From the NCBI GenBank assembly GCA_964023275.1, contig OZ029921.1, positions 29,371,230 through 29,435,229 of the forward strand: 64,000 nt of DNA, in the 5' to 3' direction. Below the pieces are notes generated by a model that saw only the letters and a list, made by a program, of their open reading frames with translations, ran no database searches and was not told where the DNA came from. Positions 13,721 to 22,700 of this stretch are shown here, in pieces (position 1 is the first letter of the stretch; each line of letters opens with the position of its first letter). The stretch comes from Norana najaformis (Eukaryota; Annelida; Clitellata; Crassiclitellata; Hormogastridae). Made by a program: the position numbers and the translations under genes.

Positions 13721-16700
13721 CATATTAAAGATATAGATCCATAGATATACACACAAACACATAATCACAAAGAAGCTACAACGACCATGTGTAAACAATC
13801 AAGCAACAACAGTTGCATCATGAAATGTACCAACCTCAACCGGTTTCCGCAACCACAAGCCACAAGGGTAAGGCAAGGTAAGAAGAAGAGTAGTATCTTA
13901 AACAGACCCCAAGCGGTAGTCATGGGCATGAGATGTTGGCAACTTAATATTTCTTTGCTTCAGCACATGAGGGCAGGTGGCCAGCCTTCTCCCTTGTCAC
14001 CTGTTCTTCCCATCGATAGTGTACGGCCAGCGTGCTCATTCTATAACCAAGTTCTCTAGGGGGCGAAAGTGGAGCAAAAATGTCTTAACTTTTTACCCTG
14101 GGGGATTTGAACCTCTGACCTCTTGCTCAACAGTCCAGTATGCTAACCACTAGACCATCACGCACTCCAAAACTGCTCACTTATTGCACGCTACTATCAA
14201 CAACAGCTAACAGCTGTACTAAAAGATTTTCTTTATCACTTATTATGTTAGTCAAGCAATAGATGAAGGTAATAACTTTCACAGAACACAAAAGATTTCA
14301 GCAAAAACCTTATTTGTATAAATAAATTGTCTTATTATTATTATTATTAAATGTAAATAAGTACTTACTCAACGGCTGTAATGGATCTGTTGCAATACCT
14401 GAAAATAATGAAATTCACATTATCAAGTAACTTACCAGTCAATACATTATTATTAGTTATTATTACTGTCTATTAACAACTTCCATGGTAATTATTATTA
14501 GTTATTATTACTATTTATTAACAACTTCCATGGTGCCACTTGTTTAATGTATAAGGAATCAACTGATGGCATACCAAAACCATGCCATGATCACGCAAAA
14601 CATGTAAACATAGCTGATTTTTTAAACACCCAAAAGTTCTGTTATGTAAACTTGACTAGATTTCTCAGGTTGCCAAGTTTTAACTATGACCAGCTTTAAG
14701 CACAGGAAAAACTGAAAAACTAGTTTTCAACCAGCGAACCGATCAACATGAAATCTGATTTAAGTTACTTTTCTTTATCTAAAGCACTGATGCACGCCAA
14801 GTCAGTAAATCTAAATTCAAGGTGTTGACGAAGTGATGAATGTCAGCCAGGGACCAAGACAGAGTTATGCAAAAAGGCTAAGGTAAAACAGCAAGTCTTG
14901 ACATGAGATTTAAATAACGACATGTTCTTGACACGAGATTTAAATAACGACGTGTATGTTATACAATGTCTGTGAAAGGTAGGTACAATAATAGTTACAT
15001 AGATAAATACAAAACACTAAATTTCTAATGTAATGCATCACTTTCATCTAAGACCATGTAATTTGTCAGCTAATACAATGCAAATGGCTTGCTCTACTCA
15101 ACTAGTCAGGTCTCCTGAAAAACCACATTCCTTTAAGCTCCATCTGGTACACACGCTCTCAGGCGTTGATCTGTTAGGTGTTGATATGAACGGCACCTCA
15201 GATAGGGCTCCGGTTATGCTCTTGGCTGCCTTTGATTTCAGTGCAGCTCTTGACACTGTTAACCACGTTAATGATATCCCAGTTTCAGGACACCACTCTC
15301 TGCTTCATCTGGTTACAACAGTAAACAGCTTGATTTCTCCAGACATGGGTGCACTTCAACATTGTCTCTGGGGGGACTTGGTCTTACTGGGCTGAGGACT
15401 TGGTCCTACTGGGCCGCCCCTCTCTTCAGTGTTGCCAGAAAGTTGGGTCTTTTTCCAAATACCGCATATAATCCAGGTACATACATATCAGACTGATACC
15501 AGAAGTGTGTATAATACTTCACTCGTACTCATCCTGTCCTCCTGGAGTGTTTTGAACCAACTGCATGGTGACAATATCCACGCCTACTTGCATTACTCTG
15601 CGTCTGCTTATTTACAACAGTCAGTAAAATGCAGAGGACCATGGCTGGATGTAAGGCATGAATGTCATCCAAATATCCACACTTTAAAGCTTTAGAAATG
15701 CAGTTCATCTAACTGAATAAACCTTGTATGTTGCTCTTGTATCTGTCATCGTTGCTGTTACCATTTATTCACAGCTTTTCAATTCCAGGACCAAGACTGA
15801 TTAAATTATTGATAAAAATGTGTAATACGAGAGTAATTACCGTACCCTGTACTACCTTCCCTGACTACAGTCAAAATTGGGCTATTTTCTGAATCACACC
15901 AGTGATAAATCCCAAACACAGACATGGCAAGCTGCATTTATCTCTAACCGTGACCTCAATTGATTGGGAGACCCACATACGCTACACGAATAAGGACTAT
16001 AAATCTCAGACCATCTGAAAACTACACCAGGCCTCCTTCTATTACACTGACACAAAATGAATAGCCTTGAACACAGTCACGATATATTCAATATGGTCGC
16101 TATAGAAAAACATATACATTTACATTTGCATTTAAAATAAGGCCAATGCTCTTACAAAAGCTGTCATGAAATTGCCAATTCAATTCATAATCGAGATTAG
16201 TGTTTCATCCGTGCTTTGCGATTAATCACTGGCAAGACGATTAATCACTGGCAAGCAGGCACATAAGTAGCAAGAACTACTTTCATACATATTCATGTGA
16301 TTTAAAATTCTCTGTTTCAAAATGCTAGTTTTAATGTACACTTCCATGTCCACCTGACTATCATTCATTTCTAAAAAGGCCTGATATGTATTCATTGGAA
16401 AATCTAGCAGTAAGAAATGTTACATCCTCAATCAGTATTCCTGCAAAACAGTCCATTATAGATACTGTGATACAGTTGCTGCAGCACTTTTGTGAGATAC
16501 TTAAAAGGAGCTATATAAAATGTCTTGATACATGAGCGCAAACACCAGAAACTCATTACAATGCTACATTTGGGAGCCAAATCAAGAACCACCTAATAAT
16601 GAGGTTGTCTTATAAAGAGTTTATTTTCTACAGATGAATTAATTTTAGGATCCATGTCCCCAATCTTTTACTATCAGAATTTATGTTATAATGAAGCAGG

Positions 16701-19700
16701 CAAGTCTCTAGCCTACATACTTACTAACATTTATCCCAAATCTTAAGCATTGTACCATATATGAGCTTACCTCACAGGACTAATGCCAATAAAGACACGT
16801 AATTTACTTATCAATCCAATGACTTCTATAGCGCCATTCTCAATACATAAAGCATCAGCCGATGTAATACTGAGAATGAGCCGTTGCCTTATCTTTTCAG
16901 TATAACCCACAACATAGGAATAGTCAACAGATGGGCATGCAAATCCAAACTCTGCCACCTCTGATAGATTTGAACTAATATGACTCGACTTGCTGCTCAC
17001 AATACAACAATTAGTCTCTTAATTACGCTTCCTAACTTCATTCGACATGGCAGACCATGATATCCTCCTTCAATTCATGAATGCTTATATTCCTTCAATT
17101 CTTGAATGCTTATCACAGCTTCTGCTCCCAGTTATCGTTTTGACTATGCCAGTCAGCAAGCACAAACCAAATGCTGTTACTGATCCACAGACCAAAATGT
17201 TCAAGAACCAACGTTCAAGATCAGGAATTAGATTCAACTGTTTTACAAACTCACTCAACACCTGAACAATTGCTATCCCCCAAACTGCAATATGTAGTAC
17301 TTACTAAGCTCCCAAGACGTCAGTTAAAGATGTAAAATTTTCAATTCACTTCCTTTTTCAAGTCCTCCAATGTCATTCAGATCCAAGCTCAAAACTCCTC
17401 TTATCTCAATTGCTCATTAGCTTTAGCCTATCATCTGTTTCAGTGACTTCCAGTATGGGAATGAAGGATTTAACGAACTGCAAATATTGTAAGCAGTATT
17501 ATCCCTTTGAGACAATGATTGATTCATATTTCATGTTTTATCATAATGACATGACAGACTGTGAATTAGGTTCAATCATTTATTCTAAGCATAGGAGATT
17601 GAGTGATGGGTCAGATAACTGCCGCAGTTCAATCTACATACTAGATAAACCCCCCCCCCCCAGAACTGCGACAGTTATCTGACCCATCACTCAATCTGCT
17701 ATGCTCCACGCTGGCAATTTCTGCATTGGCCTTTCACTCAAAACTTAAAACATTCCTCTTTCACAGACCTATCCTGACTCCCCTTCTTCCTCTTATCTCT
17801 GTTTCCACTCCAATCCCAAACACAACCATCGTAGCTGCCATGCTGTCTCTCTGCCTGGCTCTTGGATCTTGACCTGGAACCGAACACTTTTACCTATCAA
17901 TTTCGTCTCGACTGAGCGCCTGCGAATAAGCTGGTCCTCGTGACGTGGCTATCATTAGGTGCTGTAGAAATCTCGGAATTATGATTACGATTATGATTAC
18001 CAGATACTAAATACTAGGTCACGTTTTGAAATGTTTTTTCAAACACTGGGCACCCCAACCTCCATTGATCGAGCACACGCAGAGGACATCAACATACATC
18101 TGCAGGTGCTCTACCAACAACAATTAAATTTTTTAAAGTTAGTCTTGCTGTATATAATGTCAAAATAATATGGTAAATTTTTCAGGAAAATCAATAGTGA
18201 TTTTAGCTTTCCTACTATAAGTCAGAGTCATCTATATGACACAGTGTACGTGCAGTTTACCCTGCAAATTCAATTGTACTTACAGCAAATTCTATAGTCT
18301 GGCATTTGTGCATGCCTTTGGTATTTGATTTTGGCAATTCTTCAACTGTTTTGGTTTATATTAAGGCCAACAGTATGTCTATTTTTATTGCAACTCAGCT
18401 TGCGTCTTGATGTGCACGTTTAGTAATGTTTTGCATGTAGACATGAATGCATGTATGCAATATTCGTCTGGCAAATTTATATAGCACCTTTCAAAACCTC
18501 ACAAAGGCCATACGTATAAGTGTATATGTATCTGTAGTTAGATACATAAGTACATGCATATATGCATATGGGCATCTGTAAACTAACTATTAAATACTTC
18601 TTCGTACATGTACTTATGTGGTTTAACTAGTTCTTCTGGGGTGTTTAAAAGTATTTAGTGTATTTCAGTATTTCAGTGAACCAAAACACATTAATTAATA
18701 CCTAACTAACTATTAAAAACTAATTAATAATTAACAACCGCAGAGAACATGTACCTAAGTCTGGAGTTAGAAAAAAATAAACGATAGAACAAATGAAACA
18801 CTTTCAAAGTGTATAATTGTATAAAAATTTCTGTAACACTTGTAGAACATGACTGCTGATGGTTAGTTGCTTGCCAAGAAGTGCAACGGTTCCTTTAGCA
18901 CAAGACTGACAAACTACTGTTTAACGCAATCAAATGATAAGCCATCATAAAGTAACGGTGTCACACAAACACAAGAAAATATATAAATACCCAGCAAGTA
19001 AATGAATAAAGGAATAAGCTTCTGGCTATAAAAGATTTCAGTCGCATTACGTTATCTGGAACAAGATATCATACAATTTGGTGTAGGCCGTGACCAGAAA
19101 TGAATGGCACTGCATCATAGCCACTTTTGATATCTAGTACAGGCAAACACTGAGAGAGAGACAAAGCAACAAACAGAAAAAGTGAAAGAAAAGGACAGAC
19201 AGATACATCCAGACAGACAGACAGACAGACAGGCAGGCAGGCAGGCAGGCAGGCCATACAGAAATGAAGATATGACTAACCTGTGCATGGTGCATATGGT
19301 TTAGTGTCATTCCAATTCGGGTTAACGTAGAAGTGCAGAGCACAGGATTCGCACTTTTCACCAGCCGTGTTATTAGTGCAGTTTTCACAGATTCCATAAC
19401 CAAAAAAGCTGTCATAGCGACACGAGGCGGAATGTTTATTACAGTTGCAATCTAAAACAAAATGCTAGCCTGAAAAACTGCAACAAACCATAGTGGTCTT
19501 AGCTGTACATGTACAAGTTTATTTATTTATTTATTTATTTATTTAAAGCACAACACATGCAAAGTCATCAAACCTGAATCTGAAGCACAGATGTATGTTC
19601 ACTATGGTGAAGTAGTGAGTCTTAACAAGTGATTTAAAAGATGATATCAAGTATGCATGTCTGACCTTTTGTTTTGACCTCCAAACTTGCACAGGTACTC

Positions 19701-22700
19701 ACATACTGACCAGTAAAGAAGGGACGACTGAGTTGGCGCCTTTTTGTGACATGGTATTCCACAGACTGTCACCCATACTAGCACTAACCAGACTCAGTAG
19801 TTTGTCTTAATTTCATTGCACCTGTCAGCATCATTTCAACAAAATCAAGTGGCCACCCAGTGCAGGTACATACTGAACTAACCTCAAAACCACAAGTTTG
19901 TTCAACGTTCCTTTGCATATTGCTCAATCCCTTCCATTAACACTGTCTTTGACCCTACTAGGATATCGAATAAATCAGTTAAACACCTAACAATTTAGTT
20001 CACTTAATGAAACTGTAGGTACACTGACCCTGGCAGATGAATAGGCTTGCATTTTCACTGACAACTCCCATCTGCCACGGTCTGTCGTTAAATGTCGGCA
20101 GACACTGGTCGCAGTGAACACCCATCGTGTTATGCTTGCAATCACATCGGCCCTACATGGAAACAAAAACATTTACAAGAAATGATTCATGGGCATTGTA
20201 ACTGTTTTCCTTATCGTAAGTCAATGAAAAGACAAATGAAATAGGTAGCAACTTTGTAGCAACTCAATCCTGAACACAGTACTGGTTAGAAGACTACCAT
20301 ACATAGGAAGACCAAAAACTAAGCTATTAGATGCAGTTATAGAACAAGAAGGCAGAATCAGCTAAAAAAAGTAGAGAAAAAGGCACATGACAGAAAAGAA
20401 CAGCCTCCTTGTAGTCTTGAACATGCATACTAAAGAGTAGAGCATAGAAAAGCACTCAGTTCTTGATTCTCGCTGTCAGTGTAAGTATAAACAATGCATG
20501 CATCAAGACACTTAATACAGCACCCTTTAAGTAGTAGTAGTAGTTCCAACGTTTAACAACATCTGATGGCCGTTGACGTCGCCCTCATCCTTTATCCAGG
20601 CTTGGGACTGGCGCTACCCAAATAAAGGCAGTGGCGGAGTTTACCCTTTAAGTACCTCAGAAAAGTGCTATGTACAATTCCAATATCCATATGGAAATGT
20701 GCTGCGTTGCGGGTTCTGTCGTTTGTGCTTTATGATGTCTTAACGTGGTTCCAGTCTTTCATGATTCTGTGAAAGAGGACTGAATGGACCAAACAACATA
20801 AACACTTCCCACTTCAGCATCACAATGGCTCTCCAAGCCTTCCCTCTCCAGATTTGTCAATATAATTCTGTTAAGGGCTGAAAAATAAGCTGCTTTTCCG
20901 GATGCAGCTTTTGTGTGGTATTGATAAATTTTTAGGATTTACATTGCATTTGGCTGATGGAATTTACAATGCATTTGACTGAGGGAATTTACATTGCATT
21001 CATCTGATGGAATTTACATTGCATTCAGCTGGTGGATTTTATATACTGCATTTAGCTGACCGTTCCTTGAACCCTGCGATTCTCCTATGGAGGATTTGGG
21101 CTGACAGAGGCATGCAGTAAATGAACAAATGCCTCTGCAACCCTTACCTTTCAATCCAAGATAGCAAAAAATACTGATGACATATCACAAAATTCTTGTA
21201 ACAGAAAGTTGCATACTATGCATATTCTTCTCAATATTTCTCACAAAAGAACTTGTACATAACCGAGTAGAAATGAACCTGATGTTACCTGGGTACAGGC
21301 AGAGGCGTGGCCAAAGCAGGCACACTGAAAACTAACAGAAAGAGCAGCGATGGCATAGTACGACAGATTTGGAATATCTTTTGCTGGATAGTCAAACTTC
21401 AGTTGAATTGCAGACGTCATGAAGCGACGTTGTACATCTGGACGGCTGTTATAGTCAGACGTAAAGTCACTTGCTGGACTGAACGAAACCTGCATGCAAA
21501 ACCAAAAAACATTAGAGGCATCTCCAAGTTGCATACGAAGCAAACATGAAGGCAGACTGAATGAGTCAACTAAATGAGTCTTTCTTACCCACCATACCCT
21601 CTTTCTGGTCTCCTTGACATTTGAAATTTGGAATTTGACGCGACTTCTCCAGTGGATAATGATTGTGAATTCACTTTAAAGAGAACACAGATTAGGCCTT
21701 GTGCATTTTTATGACAGCCTTTGATTAAACTCTGCCTCAGACTACCTCAACAGTAAGTCTGAGCTTGTCCCAAGCCATGATAAAGGAGAATAGTTCTGCG
21801 GGAGCTTGCAACCCTCCCGGGTTAAAAACCTTAACAACAGAAACAACGCAACAAATTTACATCTAAAAAATTAGGATGAATGAAGATGAAAGAGTGGGAG
21901 GCTGCACAATCTTATGATAAATGGTGGGTCGTCAAACTCTGGACAGTATGAATAGCCTCAAACTAATCTAATCTAAGTTCTGTAGTGTCACTGCCATAGT
22001 GCTCAAGGCATCTGTTGATGGCTGCTGCTAAGCAAAATCAGTGTCCAAGCCAAATTTCATGGTGTGAAAATCAATGAAAACCAGTCTTCAGAAGTCAGGG
22101 TTGGAAATTCCAGCTCCTTTCAACCAAGTTTTTACCTAGATTAGGTGCATGAAATGTGAGATTTTTTCACATCACTGGAAGGCTAGTACAGGTAATAAAG
22201 AAGACAAGGACACACAATTTCCAGATTCTCAGGATAATGGAGATGAGATGGATGGAAAGAGGAAGACTGGAGTCGGACAGCATAACATACTCTATTCCGG
22301 AGGACAAAGCTGTGAGAATGGTGTGAGGATTCTACTCAGTAAGGAGGCCTCAAAGACATTCCTAAGCTGGAAACTAATAAATGACAGAATTATAATAGCA
22401 AGGCTGCAGACAAAGTTCTCTCAATAGTTTAGGTGTATGCAATAGTTTAGGTGTATACATTACCCAGCTGATGACATGGAAATGGATGGATTTTACGAGC
22501 AGCTACAGGGTGTTATGGTTGAGATCCCGAGGCACAACATAATCATCACAATGGGAGGCTTCAATGCACAGACTGGATGGGAACAAGTTATGGGAGGGCT
22601 GAAGGAGGGTGAAAGATCTGCTAACGGAGAAAGATAATTAAGCTTATGCAGCAGTTACAAATTAAAGACTGGGGGGAGGTTTTACCAACATCAAAGAATA

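Larger units (their letters stand above)
14399..19280 (-). other. Laminin intron 4 (largest intron of the gene)
   Basis: No host exon found. Contents: a LINE RT fragment at 15095-15310, worn LINE C-terminal pieces near 16760-17000 and 17280-17420, the inverted repeat at 17583-17708, a family-A LINE tail and a microsatellite. The rest is AT-rich unique sequence. Confidence 0.7.

Noticed and set aside
16767-17000. Minus-strand frame MSSKSSHISSNLSEVAEF as a laminin exon
   Set aside because: No cysteine module and no splice sites in phase; its DNA overlaps a family-F repeat block.
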